From NCBI GenBank assembly GCA_965198325.1, contig CBDAPE010000018.1, forward strand, positions 248,001 through 312,000: a DNA stretch of 64,000 bases, read 5' to 3'. A program made the position numbers and the translations under genes. Source of the stretch: CBDAPE01 sp965198325 (lineage in GTDB: Bacteria > Pseudomonadota > Alphaproteobacteria > UBA828 > JAPUJA01). Position 1 is the stretch's first letter. Each line of letters opens with the position of its first letter. Positions 8,991 through 17,957 of the stretch are shown in pieces. The notes below the pieces were generated by a model. The model had not been told where the DNA came from. It did no database searches and saw only the letters and a program-made list of their open reading frames with translations.

Positions 8991-10279
8991 GCGCAGCGCT
9001 CTACCGGCTCGCAACGGGGATGACCGAACCGTTCATCGGCCTTTACCTCGAACGGCGCCGGGCGGCCGGAAAGGAGGATGGTGCGCGGATCGGCGAGCGT
9101 CGTGGGTGGACTTCTCGAGCCAGACCCGCAGGCGGTCTGGTCTGGTTTCACGCCGCCAGCGTCGGCGAATCGGTTTCAGTCCTGCCCTTGATCGAGCAGC
9201 TTCGCACGAGCCACCCTGATTGCCATGTTCTGGTCACGACGGTGACGGTGACGGCGGCAGCCGTCATGGCGAAGCGGCTCCCGGACGGCGCCTTTCACCA
9301 CTATGCTCCGGTCGACACGCCGCTTGCGGTCCGGCGCTTTCTCGACCACTGGCGGCCCGATGGCGCGGTCTGGGTGGAGTCGGAATTGTGGCCCAACCTC
9401 GTCTTACAGACCCATGCCCGGGATATTCCCATGGCGCTCGTCAATGCCCGGCTCTCGAACCGTTCAATGCGCCGCTGGCAACGCGCTCCCCGTCTGATCC
9501 GCGACATGCTCGAGTGCTTCACCCTGATCCTGGCACAGAGCGAACAGGACGCCACCAGATTCAGCGCACTCGGCGGCCCGACCGTAGGCACCTCAGGTAA
9601 TCTGAAATACGACGCGCCGCCGCTCGCCGCCGATGCGGCGGATGTCGCAACGCTTTCGGTCGCGATTGGTGAGCGACCGGTCTGGCTGGCGGCCAGCACC
9701 CATCCTGGCGAGGAGGCGATTGCGGGCCAGGTTCACCGGATGCTGGCGGCGAGCCACCCGGGGCTTCTGACGATCATCGCACCCCGGCATCCCCAGCGGG
9801 GCGAAGCAATCACCGCGTCGCTCGAGGGCTTAGGCCTTCGGGTCGTTCGACGCTCACGCAGCGGGTTTCCAGGCGAGCCGACGGAGATCTACCTCGCGGA
9901 TACGCTCGGCGAGCTGGGACTGCTTTATCGGACGAGCCCGATCGTTTTCGTCGGCGGCTCCCTGGTGCCTCATGGCGGCCAGAACCCGCTCGAACCGGCC
10001 CGACTCGACTGTGCCCTTATCCACGGCCCGTCGATGGATAATTTTCGCCCTATCGTCGAACGATTCGACGAGGTCGGAGCCAGTCAAGCCGTCGCCGGCG
10101 CCGACGCGCTCGCCGAGGCAGTGGCCGGGCTGCTCGACGATTCGGCCCTGCGCGAGCGGCATGCCATGGCGGCTCGCGATGCCGCCGAGACACTCGGCGG
10201 CGCGCTCGACGCAGTGTGGCGACGGCTCGAACCGGTCATTGCCGACGCTCTGAAGGAGACCGCCCGTGCGGATGCCTGA
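8987..10279 (+). CDS. waaA: 3-deoxy-D-manno-octulosonic acid transferase
   Basis: WaaA (KdtA) transfers Kdo from CMP-Kdo to lipid IVA at the inner face of the cytoplasmic membrane. At 430 residues the length is normal for this GT-B glycosyltransferase. The N-terminal block HAASVGE (55-61) includes the conserved acidic catalytic residue, and the C-terminal half has GGSLVPHGGQNPLEPA, the nucleotide-sugar-binding region. An N-terminal membrane anchor is short. It overlaps the DUF374 gene by 4 bp and lpxK by 14 bp, so it belongs to the lipid A operon. Confidence 0.93.
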   Translation: MSAALYRLATGMTEPFIGLYLERRRAAGKEDGARIGERRGWTSRARPAGGLVWFHAASVGESVSVLPLIEQLRTSHPDCHVLVTTVTVTAAAVMAKRLPDGAFHHYAPVDTPLAVRRFLDHWRPDGAVWVESELWPNLVLQTHARDIPMALVNARLSNRSMRRWQRAPRLIRDMLECFTLILAQSEQDATRFSALGGPTVGTSGNLKYDAPPLAADAADVATLSVAIGERPVWLAASTHPGEEAIAGQVHRMLAASHPGLLTIIAPRHPQRGEAITASLEGLGLRVVRRSRSGFPGEPTEIYLADTLGELGLLYRTSPIVFVGGSLVPHGGQNPLEPARLDCALIHGPSMDNFRPIVERFDEVGASQAVAGADALAEAVAGLLDDSALRERHAMAARDAAETLGGALDAVWRRLEPVIADALKETARADA

Positions 10280-11267
10280 ATTCTGGAGCCCCCGGCCCGG
10301 CGTTGCGGGAACGCTCGCCGCGGGGGTTCTTGCACCGCTCGGCGCATTGGTCGGTCTTGCAGCACGGACCCGGCACGTCGTGGTTCGACCCTGGAAGGCG
10401 CCTGTTCCGGTGATTTGCATCGGTAATCTGACCGTCGGTGGAGCCGGCAAGACACCGACCGCCCTTGCGCTCGCCAAGCGGATCGCGACTCGCGGTATGG
10501 ACGCCCACTTCCTGACCCGCGGCTATCGCGGCACGGCGTCCGGGCCTCTCCGGGTGGATCCCGACCATCACGACGCGACAGTCGTGGGCGATGAAGCGCT
10601 CTTGCTTGCCGCCGCCGGCATGACCTGGGTCGGCGCCGATCGGGTCGCTAGCGCCCGGGCCGCCGTCGGCTCCGGGGCGGATCTGCTTATTATGGACGAC
10701 GGTTTTCAAAATCCCGGGCTAGCCAAGGATCTCTCTCTGCTCGTCGTCGACGGAGAATTCGGTTTCGGAAACGGCCTGGTGATGCCCGCCGGCCCTCTAC
10801 GCGAATCCGTCGGAGACGGGCTCGCCCGTGCCCACGGGATCGTCATGATCGGGGCGGACAAGACCAGCGCCGGCAGCCACGTCGCCGGCCGTTTTCTGCC
10901 GGTCATCGACACGGCGCTGGCTATCCACCCGGATGACGACGTGCCTTGCGACGAACCGGTCATTGCATTCGCAGGACTTGGTCGGCCCGGCAAGTTCTTC
11001 GCCAGCCTCGAGGCCGCGGGCTGCACCGTGCTTGCCGGACGCACGTTTGCCGATCATCACCGCTATACGGATGGCGAGCTCACTGCGCTCGATGCGCAGG
11101 CGCGGGAAAATAACGCCACGCTCGTCACCACCGAGAAGGATGCGATCCGGTTACCGCCGAAATGGCGCGAGCGGGTGGGCGTTGTACGGATCCAACTTGA
11201 ATGGTCGACACCGGCGCAGATCGATGCCCTGCTCGATCCCCTGTTGACCGGCGCGGCAGGCGACTGA
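10266..11267 (+). CDS. lpxK: tetraacyldisaccharide 4'-kinase
   Basis: LpxK phosphorylates the 4' position of the tetraacyldisaccharide 1-phosphate to form lipid IVA, using ATP at the inner membrane. The 333-residue protein has an N-terminal hydrophobic stretch (about 17-34) and a P-loop GNLTVGGAGKT at 53-63, followed by the conserved MDDGFQNP. The ATG at 10266 lies inside the end of waaA (14-bp overlap). The next gene begins 2 bp after its stop, so coupling through the operon is likely. Confidence 0.93.
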   Translation: MRMPEFWSPRPGVAGTLAAGVLAPLGALVGLAARTRHVVVRPWKAPVPVICIGNLTVGGAGKTPTALALAKRIATRGMDAHFLTRGYRGTASGPLRVDPDHHDATVVGDEALLLAAAGMTWVGADRVASARAAVGSGADLLIMDDGFQNPGLAKDLSLLVVDGEFGFGNGLVMPAGPLRESVGDGLARAHGIVMIGADKTSAGSHVAGRFLPVIDTALAIHPDDDVPCDEPVIAFAGLGRPGKFFASLEAAGCTVLAGRTFADHHRYTDGELTALDAQARENNATLVTTEKDAIRLPPKWRERVGVVRIQLEWSTPAQIDALLDPLLTGAAGD

Positions 11268-11269
11268 CC

Positions 11270-12160
11270 GTGGCGCAGCTCTCCAGACGCCCGACGCTCG
11301 GTCACTGGGTCCAGGCGATCGGCGCCTGGCTCATCCTCGGTCTCTTCCGGCTCCTTCCCCTCGACCTTGCTTCGACGATCGGCGGCTGGCTGGGCCGGAC
11401 GATCGGGCCGTGTCTGACAATCAACGGGCGGGCCCGACGCAACATCGCGCTGGCCCTGCCCGAGCTATCAGCCGCCGAAATCGACCGCGTGATTCGGGGC
11501 ATGTGGGATAATCTGGGCAGGGTCGTCGCGGAATACCCCCATCTCCACGAACTCCGATGCTACGAGGGTGACCGGATCGAAGTCGTCGGCGTGGAAAATA
11601 TCGATCTCCTGCTTACCGACAATATCGGCGGCATCATTTTTTCCGGCCATCTCGGTAATTGGGAGATAGGGGGCCTTTCGACAAGCCAACGGGGCTTGCC
11701 CGTGGCACAGGCCTACCGGGCGCCAAACAATCCGCTTATCGACCGGATGATCTTCCGCATCCGGGAACGCTCGATCGACGGTGCACGGTTTCCCAAGGGC
11801 GTTCAAGGTGGCCGTCAGCTCGCGCGTTATATCAGGGAAGGCGGCCATATGGGCATCCTCGTAGACCAGAAATTCAACGAGGGAATCCCCGTGCCGTTCT
11901 TCGGACGGGACGCGATGACCATGACGGCAATGGCCTCTTTCGCACTCAAATATGGTTGTCCTGTAATTCCAGGCCGGGTTGAGCGACGGACCGGTGCGCG
12001 CTTTCGCATCACCCTGTTTCCACCGATGGAGATCATCTCGACCGGGGACCGGGATGCCGATATCGCGGCGACGATGCGACGCGTGAATGAATATCTGGAA
12101 GGCTGGATCCGCGATGCGCCCGAGCAATGGCTCTGGCTGCACCGCCGCTGGCCGGACTAA
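11270..12160 (+). CDS. lpxL: lysophospholipid/lauroyl acyltransferase (LpxL/HtrB family)
   Basis: Member of the late lipid A acyltransferase family that adds secondary acyl chains to Kdo-lipid IVA. It has an N-terminal membrane segment and the family HX4E motif, here SGHLGNWE. The GTG at 11270, two bases after the lpxK stop, is chosen as start; upstream ATG extensions would lie wholly inside lpxK. The protein is 296 residues, normal for the family. It is the last gene of the lipid A operon and meets the M23 peptidase gene tail to tail with a 3-bp gap. Which secondary chain it adds cannot be told. Confidence 0.88.
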   Translation: MAQLSRRPTLGHWVQAIGAWLILGLFRLLPLDLASTIGGWLGRTIGPCLTINGRARRNIALALPELSAAEIDRVIRGMWDNLGRVVAEYPHLHELRCYEGDRIEVVGVENIDLLLTDNIGGIIFSGHLGNWEIGGLSTSQRGLPVAQAYRAPNNPLIDRMIFRIRERSIDGARFPKGVQGGRQLARYIREGGHMGILVDQKFNEGIPVPFFGRDAMTMTAMASFALKYGCPVIPGRVERRTGARFRITLFPPMEIISTGDRDADIAATMRRVNEYLEGWIRDAPEQWLWLHRRWPD

Positions 12161-12163
12161 AGC

Positions 12164-13003
12164 CTAATCCGCAACCGGCATGGGGCCGACCAGCAAAGCC
12201 GGGTCGAGCCGGGTCGTGAACAGATTGATCCGCCAATCGAGATGGGCGCCGGTCGCCCGACCGGACGATCCCACAGCGCCGATCCGCTCGCCCTTCTGAA
12301 TCAGCTGACCGACGGCCACGTCGACCGCACTCAGGTGGGAGTAAAGCGACGTGAGACCGTAGCCGTGATCGAGCATGATCGTCCTGCCAGTATAGAACAT
12401 GTCGTCATGGACGAGGGTCACGACACCCGTTGCGGCAGCATGAACAGGCACGCCTTCCGGCGCGGCGATGTCGATGCCGAAATGAGGCTGGCGCGGCTCG
12501 CCATTGAGAATTCTCTGCGTGCCGTAAACCCCGGTAACGGTGCCAATCAGCGGCCAGACGTAGCCGGAATCGAAGTGAGCGACGTCGCTATCCCGCCCTC
12601 GACCCTCGGCGATCTGCTTGTTCTCGGCCCGGATACGCTCGAGCTCTTCCGCGCTCGGCGTGACCATGTTCGACGGCAGCCCATCGATTTTCTGGACCTC
12701 GTAGTCGCGCGAGGTAATCTCGATTCGGCGGGCCTCTTCTCGACCGTCCGGGTAGCGCACCTCGACGATGGCGAGTGGCGGGGCGTTGCGGCCGAAGCCG
12801 AAGAGCAAGCGGCCGTCGTCGCGCAGCTTGAGAGGATGACCGTCGAGCCGGACAATCGAGCCCAGTTCGGCCCAGCCGACCATCAGGCCGCCCTGGATCG
12901 CATCGCCCTCAAGGCGCAGCGACTGCGCTCCGGACGGAGTCGCCACCAGCAGCAGGATAAATCCAAGCAGACAGATCTGGGATCGTCGACACCACCGGGT
13001 CAC
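12164..13003 (-). CDS. M23 family (LytM-domain) envelope metallopeptidase
   Basis: A 279-residue exported protein: a signal peptide (CLLGFILLLVATPSGAQ, cleavage after about residue 26), a variable middle region and a C-terminal LytM/M23 domain. The first zinc ligands are seen in HFGID and a conserved SHLS follows. At the usual HxH position the sequence is AHLDW, so the residue equivalent to the second His is Asp. Family members normally cut or regulate cutting of peptidoglycan cross-links in the periplasm. The substitution may change or abolish metal binding, so an activator-type role is possible. Its start overlaps the xseA stop by 4 bp. Confidence 0.82.
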   Translation of the reverse strand: MTRWCRRSQICLLGFILLLVATPSGAQSLRLEGDAIQGGLMVGWAELGSIVRLDGHPLKLRDDGRLLFGFGRNAPPLAIVEVRYPDGREEARRIEITSRDYEVQKIDGLPSNMVTPSAEELERIRAENKQIAEGRGRDSDVAHFDSGYVWPLIGTVTGVYGTQRILNGEPRQPHFGIDIAAPEGVPVHAAATGVVTLVHDDMFYTGRTIMLDHGYGLTSLYSHLSAVDVAVGQLIQKGERIGAVGSSGRATGAHLDWRINLFTTRLDPALLVGPMPVAD

Positions 13004-14529
13004 AGCAGTTCGCCCTGGGTCGGATCCTTGGCGCTCCGCTTGCGGGCAGGCTTGGACGGGACACCCGATCCAGCTTTCGATACATCGCCGGTTATCGTTG
13101 CAGCGGCCTCGCCGTCGTGGAAGCGAAGCGCAATGGCCATGCCCGGTTCGGTCGCGGCGGCCGACGTCACTGGCGCGCCCGCGCTGTCGCGTACGAGTAC
13201 AAAGCCCCGTTCGAGAACCCGCCCGTAGGCGAAGCTTTCGAGCAACTTGGACCGGGTATCGAGCGCTTCACGTCCGGTTCGGAGACGCGCATCCACGCCG
13301 CGGCCAAGACGACGATCCAGCGCGGCGAGCCGCTCGCGATGGTGGCGCGCACGTTCGTGTTCTGCCTTCAGGCGCGCCGCCATGCCGGCCTCGAGCGCGC
13401 GCGCAGCGGCCTTCACTTGCGCCTCGTAGGCCTTCAAACGCTCCCGGGGATGACGCAGGGACAGGCCGGCGGCATTGACCGCGGCATCACGCCGTTCGAA
13501 CCAGCGGGCGATCGCATTGACCATACGCTCGAGGCGGTCGTCGAGCCGCTGTGCTGCGACGTCGAGCAGGGATGCGGGCTCGGGGAGGCCCCGGGCAAGA
13601 CCCTTGAGCTCGGTGCGCCGGTCATCGATCAGCCGGTTGGCTGCGGCGAGCAGCCGCGCACCGCCGCTGAGCACGCTTTCGATCAACTCGCCACGGACGG
13701 GTACCGCGATTTCGGCTGCGGCGCTCGGTGTCGGCGCCCTGCGATCGGCGGCGAAATCGATCAGGGTCGTATCCGTCTCGTGGCCAACGGCGGAGATCAG
13801 CGGGATTTCACTGGCCGCCGCAGCCCGCACGACGGCTTCTTCGTTGAACGCCCAGAGGTCTTCGAGGCTGCCGCCGCCCCGCGCGATAATCAGCAGATCG
13901 GGGCGGGAAACCGGACCGTCCGGACGGAGGGCATTGAAGCCCTCGATCGCCGCGGCGATTTCACCGGCGGCCTTGTCGCCCTGCACGGTGACGGGCCAGA
14001 GCAGGACATGGCGGGGAAAGCGATCCTCGATCCGATGGATGATGTCGCGGATCACTGCACCGGTCGGCGAAGTTACGACGCCGATCACGGCCGGCAGATA
14101 GGGCAGCGCGCGCTTGCGGGCGTCGTCAAACAGGCCCTCGGCGGCGAGTTTCTTACGCCGGTCCTCGAGGAGTTTCAGCAGCGCACCCTCGCCGGCAAGC
14201 TCGACGGAGTCGACGATCAGCTGGTATTGGGAGCGCCCCGGATAGGTGGTCAGCCGCCCACCGCAGATTACCTCGAGGCCATCCTCGGGCTGAATCGCGA
14301 GACGCCCGGTCATCCCCCGCCAGCAGACCGACGCGAGGATGGCGTCTTCGTCCTTGAGAGTGAAGTAGAGATGGCCCGACGCGGCCCGTTTGAAGCCCGA
14401 TACTTCGGCACGCACCCGGACCCGGCCGAAACCCGCCTCGACCGCACGCTTGAGCGCCGCCGACAGCTCGCTGACGGTGACGATGGGGATGTTGCTCGCC
14501 GCGTCGGGCGGGGGTGTCGTCTCGCTCAT
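13000..14529 (-). CDS. xseA: exodeoxyribonuclease VII large subunit
   Basis: XseA is the catalytic large subunit of exonuclease VII, which with XseB degrades single-stranded DNA into oligonucleotides. The 509-residue protein has the N-terminal OB-fold region (SGHLYFTLKDEDA), then the catalytic domain with GRGGGSLEDLWAFNEE and GHETDTTLIDFAADRRAPTPSAAAE in sequence, followed by a long alpha-helical coiled-coil region and a C-terminal segment (LERGFVLVRDSAG). xseB is not visible. It is divergent from purD with 56 bp between starts, so their promoters share that short gap. Confidence 0.93.
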   Translation of the reverse strand: MSETTPPPDAASNIPIVTVSELSAALKRAVEAGFGRVRVRAEVSGFKRAASGHLYFTLKDEDAILASVCWRGMTGRLAIQPEDGLEVICGGRLTTYPGRSQYQLIVDSVELAGEGALLKLLEDRRKKLAAEGLFDDARKRALPYLPAVIGVVTSPTGAVIRDIIHRIEDRFPRHVLLWPVTVQGDKAAGEIAAAIEGFNALRPDGPVSRPDLLIIARGGGSLEDLWAFNEEAVVRAAAASEIPLISAVGHETDTTLIDFAADRRAPTPSAAAEIAVPVRGELIESVLSGGARLLAAANRLIDDRRTELKGLARGLPEPASLLDVAAQRLDDRLERMVNAIARWFERRDAAVNAAGLSLRHPRERLKAYEAQVKAAARALEAGMAARLKAEHERARHHRERLAALDRRLGRGVDARLRTGREALDTRSKLLESFAYGRVLERGFVLVRDSAGAPVTSAAATEPGMAIALRFHDGEAAATITGDVSKAGSGVPSKPARKRSAKDPTQGELL

Positions 14530-14585
14530 GGGTGAGCTTCATGATACAAGACCGGTTCGCATCGGAGAAGCGGGGGAGGCAGGCA

Positions 14586-15857
14586 ATGAACGTTCTCGTG
14601 GTCGGCTCGGGGGGCCGCGAGCATGCACTGTGCTGGGCGCTCGCCCGCTCGCCGCTCCTCGACAAGCTCTACTCCGCACCGGGCAACGGCGGAATTGCCC
14701 AAATCGCAACCTGCGTGGCCGTCGAGCCGATGGATTTCGAGGGGCTGTTCGATTTCTGCCGGGACGCCGCGATCGGCTTCGTCGTCGTCGGCCCGGAGGC
14801 ACCGCTCGTGGCCGGCCTAGTCGATCGCCTGGAGGCTGCGGGAATCGCCGCGTTCGGGCCCAGCGCTGCCGCGGCCCAGCTCGAGGGCTCAAAGAGCTTC
14901 ATGAAGGCGCTATGCCGCAAATACGATATCCCGACCGCCGCCGCCGACCGATTTACTGCCTTCGACGAGGCCCGCGCCTATATCGAACGCCACGGCGCAC
15001 CGATCGTAGTCAAGGCCGACGGGCTGGCCGCCGGCAAGGGCGTCGTCGTCGCCGAGACGCTCGCTCAAGCCGTGGAGGCGGCGCAAACCATGCTGGCCGG
15101 CCGGTTCGGCGAAGCGGGTGCGACGCTCGTCATTGAGGAATGTCTGATCGGGGAAGAGGCAAGTTATTTCGCCCTGGTCGACGGCCGGACCGCCTTGGCG
15201 CTTGCGACCGCCCAGGATCACAAGCGGGTCGGCGACGGCGATACCGGACCGAATACCGGGGGCATGGGCGCCTATTCGCCGGCCCCGGTTCTGAACACGG
15301 CGCTGCAAGCCCGGGTCGAGCGGGAAATCGTCGAGCCGCTCGTCGCCGGCATGGCCGCGGAAGGGGCCCCCTATATCGGCGTTCTCTATGCCGGGCTGAT
15401 GATGACCGATTCCGGACCCAAGCTGCTCGAGATCAACGTCCGGTTTGGCGATCCCGAATGTCAGGTGCTGATCCCGCGGCTGGCCTCGGACCTGCTACCC
15501 GCCCTGATGGCGGCGCGAGACGGCCGGCTCGACAGAATCGCGCTCGAGTGGCGCGGCGAGGCGGCGCTGTGCGTCGTGCTCGCCGCGAAGGGCTATCCAG
15601 GGTCCTACGGGAAGGGAAGCGCAATCGACGGTCTAAAGGCCGCCGGGGCGCTCGAGGACGTGACCGTGTTCCACGCCGGTACCACCGTCAAGGACCATAC
15701 CATCCGCGCGTCCGGCGGTCGGGTGCTCGGCGTGACCGCGCTGGGCTCGACGATCGCCGAAGCCCAGGCGCGTGCCTATCGCGCAGTCGATACGATCGAC
15801 TGGCCCGACGGGTTCTGCCGACGCGATATCGGCTGGCGCGCCGTGAGTAAGCAATGA
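14586..15857 (+). CDS. purD: phosphoribosylamine-glycine ligase
   Basis: PurD (GAR synthetase) ligates glycine to 5-phosphoribosylamine with ATP, the second step of purine synthesis. The 423-residue protein has the N-terminal GSGGREHAL (7-15), an ATP-grasp domain with VVKADGLAAGKGVVV, and the C-terminal INVRFGDPECQ. The ATG at 14586 is chosen because it is preceded by a strong GGGGGAGG ribosome-binding site and gives the canonical MNVLVVGSGG start. It reads convergently with tadA, with a 24-bp gap. Confidence 0.95.
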   Translation: MNVLVVGSGGREHALCWALARSPLLDKLYSAPGNGGIAQIATCVAVEPMDFEGLFDFCRDAAIGFVVVGPEAPLVAGLVDRLEAAGIAAFGPSAAAAQLEGSKSFMKALCRKYDIPTAAADRFTAFDEARAYIERHGAPIVVKADGLAAGKGVVVAETLAQAVEAAQTMLAGRFGEAGATLVIEECLIGEEASYFALVDGRTALALATAQDHKRVGDGDTGPNTGGMGAYSPAPVLNTALQARVEREIVEPLVAGMAAEGAPYIGVLYAGLMMTDSGPKLLEINVRFGDPECQVLIPRLASDLLPALMAARDGRLDRIALEWRGEAALCVVLAAKGYPGSYGKGSAIDGLKAAGALEDVTVFHAGTTVKDHTIRASGGRVLGVTALGSTIAEAQARAYRAVDTIDWPDGFCRRDIGWRAVSKQ

Positions 15858-15881
15858 CGGTGCTCCAGACGGCGGCCCCGC

Positions 15882-16340
15882 CTAGCGCTTGTCCTCGAAG
15901 AAGTCCTTGAGCAGGCTCGCGGCGGCGTCCTCTTCGATCCCGCCATAGACCTCGGGCTTGTGATGGCAGGTCGGATGATCATAGAGCCGAGGGCCATGCT
16001 CGACGCCGCCGCCCTTGGGGTCGGGCGCACCATAATAGACCCGGCGGATCCGCGCCAGCGAGAGCGCATGGGCGCACATCGGGCAGGGCTCTAGCGTCAC
16101 ATAGAGATCATGGTCGACCAGCCGCCGGCTTCCCAGCTGGCGAACTGCGAAATGCAACGCGATCATTTCTGCGTGAGCCGTGGGATCGTCATACTCCTCG
16201 ACACGGTTGGCCGCCGCCGCGACCACGTCGCCGGTCGGGCCGTAGACGATGACCGCGCCAACCGGCACCTCGCCGCGCTTCGCGGCATCGCGGGCGGCGT
16301 TGAGCGCGATGTCCATGTAACTTTGCTGGGGTTTGACCAT
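15882..16340 (-). CDS. tadA: tRNA-specific adenosine deaminase
   Basis: A zinc-dependent nucleoside deaminase of 152 residues. The zinc and proton-shuttle motif HAE is at 56-58 and the PCPMC motif gives zinc ligands C86 and C89. TadA converts A34 of tRNA-Arg(ACG) to inosine. The length and central motifs fit TadA; a free-base deaminase such as guanine deaminase is the main alternative. Its start is 86 bp from that of the divergent PuuD-like gene. Confidence 0.85.
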   Translation of the reverse strand: MVKPQQSYMDIALNAARDAAKRGEVPVGAVIVYGPTGDVVAAAANRVEEYDDPTAHAEMIALHFAVRQLGSRRLVDHDLYVTLEPCPMCAHALSLARIRRVYYGAPDPKGGGVEHGPRLYDHPTCHHKPEVYGGIEEDAAASLLKDFFEDKR

Positions 16341-16426
16341 GACCCGACTTTGCGCAATCGGACGCCGAGCGTCAACCGTCGCAGCCCGGCGTTGCCAGCC
16401 GTCCGCAAGGCCCCTACAGTCGCGCC

Positions 16427-17167
16427 ATGAGCGCGCGTGATCGCCCGTCCGCCAAGCGTCCGGTCATCGGGTTGACCCTCGATTTTGAGTCCGCCGGGGG
16501 CTATGCGAGCCTGCCTTGGTATGCGCTTCGAGAGAACTATTGCGATGCGGTGATCGCGGCAGGCGGCCTACCCCTGCTGCTGCCCCACAATCCCGAACAG
16601 ACGGACGGCTTTCTCGATGTCATCGACGGGCTCGTGGTAACCGGTGGCGCTTTCGACGTCGACCCGGCCCTGTTCGGCGCATCGGTGCGCCACGCGACGG
16701 TGACGATCAAGGATCGGCGAACCGCCTTCGAGCTCGCCGCGACCCGGGGCGCACTCGCGCGGGACATGCCGGTGCTCGGTATCTGTGGCGGCCAGCAGCT
16801 GCTCAACGTCGCCCTCGGGGGCACCCTGATCCAGCATATCCCCGACGAGGTCGAGGCACCGCTCACTCACGAGCAACCTAATCCGCGGACCGAGCCGGGC
16901 CACGATGTACGCATCGAGCCCGGCACCCTGCTGCATGACATCGTCGGCGTGGACTCCATCGCGGTGAACAGCGCCCATCACCAGGCGGTGCGCGCGGTCG
17001 GACCCGGCGTAGTGATCAACGCCTGGGCGTCCGACGGCGTCGTCGAAGGCATCGAACATCCCACGAAGCGCTTCTGCCTGGGCGTTCAGTGGCATCCCGA
17101 ATACGTCCTCGACCCTGGCGACGCCAAGATTTTCGATGCCTTCGTCACCGCTACCGGCGAGACCTGA
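16427..17167 (+). CDS. class I glutamine amidotransferase, PuuD-like gamma-glutamyl hydrolase
   Basis: A 246-residue peptidase C26-type protein. The nucleophile is C120 in LGICGGQQLLNV, and the His and Glu of the triad lie in VQWHPEY near the C-terminus. In the Puu pathway the homologue hydrolyses gamma-glutamyl-GABA to GABA and glutamate. Substrate specificity is not predictable from the motifs. It precedes rluB by 10 bp, so it may share its transcript, but no other polyamine gene is adjacent. Two further class I amidotransferases occur at 53 and 55 kb. Confidence 0.8.
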   Translation: MSARDRPSAKRPVIGLTLDFESAGGYASLPWYALRENYCDAVIAAGGLPLLLPHNPEQTDGFLDVIDGLVVTGGAFDVDPALFGASVRHATVTIKDRRTAFELAATRGALARDMPVLGICGGQQLLNVALGGTLIQHIPDEVEAPLTHEQPNPRTEPGHDVRIEPGTLLHDIVGVDSIAVNSAHHQAVRAVGPGVVINAWASDGVVEGIEHPTKRFCLGVQWHPEYVLDPGDAKIFDAFVTATGET

Positions 17168-17177
17168 CCGGCGGGCC

Positions 17178-17957
17178 ATGGCGCAGCGAACGCCGGTCGC
17201 CGCCACGAAGCCCGAACGCATTGCCAAGCGGATCGCGCGGGCCGGGTTATGCTCGCGGCGCGAGGCCGAGCGGCTGATCGCGGCCGGCAAGGTCGCCGTC
17301 GATGGCCAAATCATCCCGTCGCCGGCCCTCAACGTCACCCCTGCGAACGATGTGACGGTCAACGGCGCACCTCTGCCCGACGCCGGACGGACACGGCTGT
17401 GGCGCTATCACAAGAAGCGCGGGCTGGTCACCAGCCACCGTGACCCCGAAGGTCGCCCCACTGTCTTCGAGAGTCTGCCCGCGGATCTCGGGCGGGTCCT
17501 CTCTGTGGGCCGGCTCGACATTGCCAGCGAGGGCCTCCTGCTGCTGACCAATGACGGTGCACTCGCGCGCCAGCTGGAGTTGCCTTCGACGGGCTGGACC
17601 CGGCGCTACCGCGCCCGCGTGTTTGGGGCACCCGATCCCAACCGGTTGCGGGCCCTCGCGGGCGGTGTCACGGTGAACGGCGTGCGCTACGGCCCGATCG
17701 CGGCGCGCCTCGACTCGCGGCGCGGCGGGAACGCTTGGCTGACGATTGCCCTGCAGGAGGGCAAGAACCGGGAGGTCCGCCGGGCCCTCGAGCATCTGGG
17801 CTACCCGGTCAGCCGCTTGATCCGGATCGCCTACGGCCCGTTCCAACTCAGCAAGCTGGCGCCGGGCACCGTGCGCGAGGTACCGGGAAAGGTGATTGCC
17901 GAGCAACTCGCCGTCGATCTCCCGAAACGATCCAGCCATGCGAATCGTCGGCGGTAA
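17178..17957 (+). CDS. rluB: RluB/RsuA family rRNA pseudouridine synthase
   Basis: A 259-residue pseudouridine synthase. It has an N-terminal S4 RNA-binding domain (RIAKRIARAGLCSRREAERLI) and a catalytic domain with the invariant aspartate D114 in GRLDIASEGLLLLTNDG, then KNREVRRALEHLG. RluB modifies U2605 of 23S rRNA in E. coli; RsuA or RluE specificity cannot be fully excluded. The ATG at 17178 is chosen because it begins just before the S4 domain and leaves a 10-bp gap to the upstream gene. It overlaps rsmD by 20 bp. Confidence 0.87.
   Translation: MAQRTPVAATKPERIAKRIARAGLCSRREAERLIAAGKVAVDGQIIPSPALNVTPANDVTVNGAPLPDAGRTRLWRYHKKRGLVTSHRDPEGRPTVFESLPADLGRVLSVGRLDIASEGLLLLTNDGALARQLELPSTGWTRRYRARVFGAPDPNRLRALAGGVTVNGVRYGPIAARLDSRRGGNAWLTIALQEGKNREVRRALEHLGYPVSRLIRIAYGPFQLSKLAPGTVREVPGKVIAEQLAVDLPKRSSHANRRR

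Noticed and set aside
13117..14535. 472-codon plus-strand frame opposite xseA
   Set aside because: xseA is unmistakable on the minus strand; the plus frame has no recognised features.
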